Source: Herbaspirillum sp. SJZ107 (GTDB lineage: Bacteria > Pseudomonadota > Gammaproteobacteria > Burkholderiales > Burkholderiaceae_D). From it: a DNA stretch of 64,000 bases. Positions 63,949 to 64,000 of this stretch are shown here, piece by piece. Both the position numbers and the translations under genes were made by a program. The first letter of the stretch is position 1, and every line of letters begins with the position of its first letter. The notes under the pieces are model-generated. The model was given only the letters and a program-made list of their open reading frames with translations. It had not been told where the DNA came from and ran no database searches. Where the stretch lies: NCBI RefSeq assembly GCF_006715485.1, contig NZ_VFNH01000001.1:2170001-2234000 (forward strand), in the 5' to 3' direction.

Positions 63949-64000
63949 TCAGCGGGGGCGCCGGCCCAGGTCGCGCAGGATTTCGCGGGCGGCATTGTGG
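63949..64000 (-). CDS. C-terminal end of a leftward gene, product unknown
   Basis: The frame is open to the window edge and ends at the TGA at 63949, giving the tail HNAAREILRDLGRRPR. Only the last 17 codons are present, too few to name it. It lies 99 bases upstream of the GH28 gene in the same direction. Confidence 0.5.
   Translation of the reverse strand, partial: HNAAREILRDLGRRPR

Overview
The window is chromosomal DNA of a very GC-rich Gram-negative bacterium. Gene content points to a betaproteobacterium of the Oxalobacteraceae, Massilia/Telluria-like: a hopanoid locus, a PEP-CTERM protein, SYLF lipoprotein, HtpX, many glycan-active enzymes, and -10 boxes of the TAAAAT type. This placement is inference from protein style, not from a marker gene. 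No rRNA, tRNA, CRISPR array, integrase or transposase was seen. Long open frames antisense to real genes come from codon bias and are left out.

Layout. 1-10 kb: end of a Gfo/Idh/MocA oxidoreductase, a ThDP-dependent enzyme, a nested inverted repeat, an exported GH2 glycosidase, a TerA-type protein, a ferritin-like protein, an S41 peptidase and an exported methyltransferase. 10-12 kb: an RlpA-like lipoprotein, a 69-residue protein and an acyl-CoA-dehydrogenase-like protein.

12-30 kb is the core of the window, a hopanoid locus in four blocks: hpnA (-); ispH-hpnH-hpnI-hpnJ-hpnK-hpnL (+); hpnM (-) facing hpnN-mlaA (+); and dxs-hpnD-shc-hpnG (-). It covers isoprenoid precursor supply (Dxs, IspH), presqualene diphosphate formation (HpnD), cyclisation (Shc), C35 side-chain building (HpnH, HpnG), cyclitol-ether head-group steps (HpnI, HpnK, HpnJ) and likely transport (HpnL, HpnM, HpnN, MlaA). 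HpnC and HpnE, usual partners of HpnD, are not in the window.

30-42 kb: an NCS2 permease, a beta-barrel-like protein, an aquaporin gene with a one-base frameshift, a SYLF lipoprotein, HtpX, a TerC/CBS membrane protein, and a five-gene drug-efflux operon (outer membrane factor, 84-residue protein, DHA2 pump, adaptor, TetR) behind an extended -10 promoter that overlaps a palindrome.

42-47 kb: a 1519-residue SF1 helicase with a C-terminal nuclease-like domain, standing alone. 47-52 kb: a two-component system followed by an ArnT-type glycosyltransferase and a UDP-glucuronate decarboxylase-type enzyme, suggesting lipid A modification. 52-64 kb: a hydrolase and LysR regulator, small exported proteins, a NepI-like exporter, an alcohol dehydrogenase with a clear terminator, a TRIC-type channel, a PEP-CTERM protein, an SDR/TetR pair sharing the same operator sequence, a protein of unknown function, an MBL-fold hydrolase, a GH28 enzyme and the tail of one more gene.
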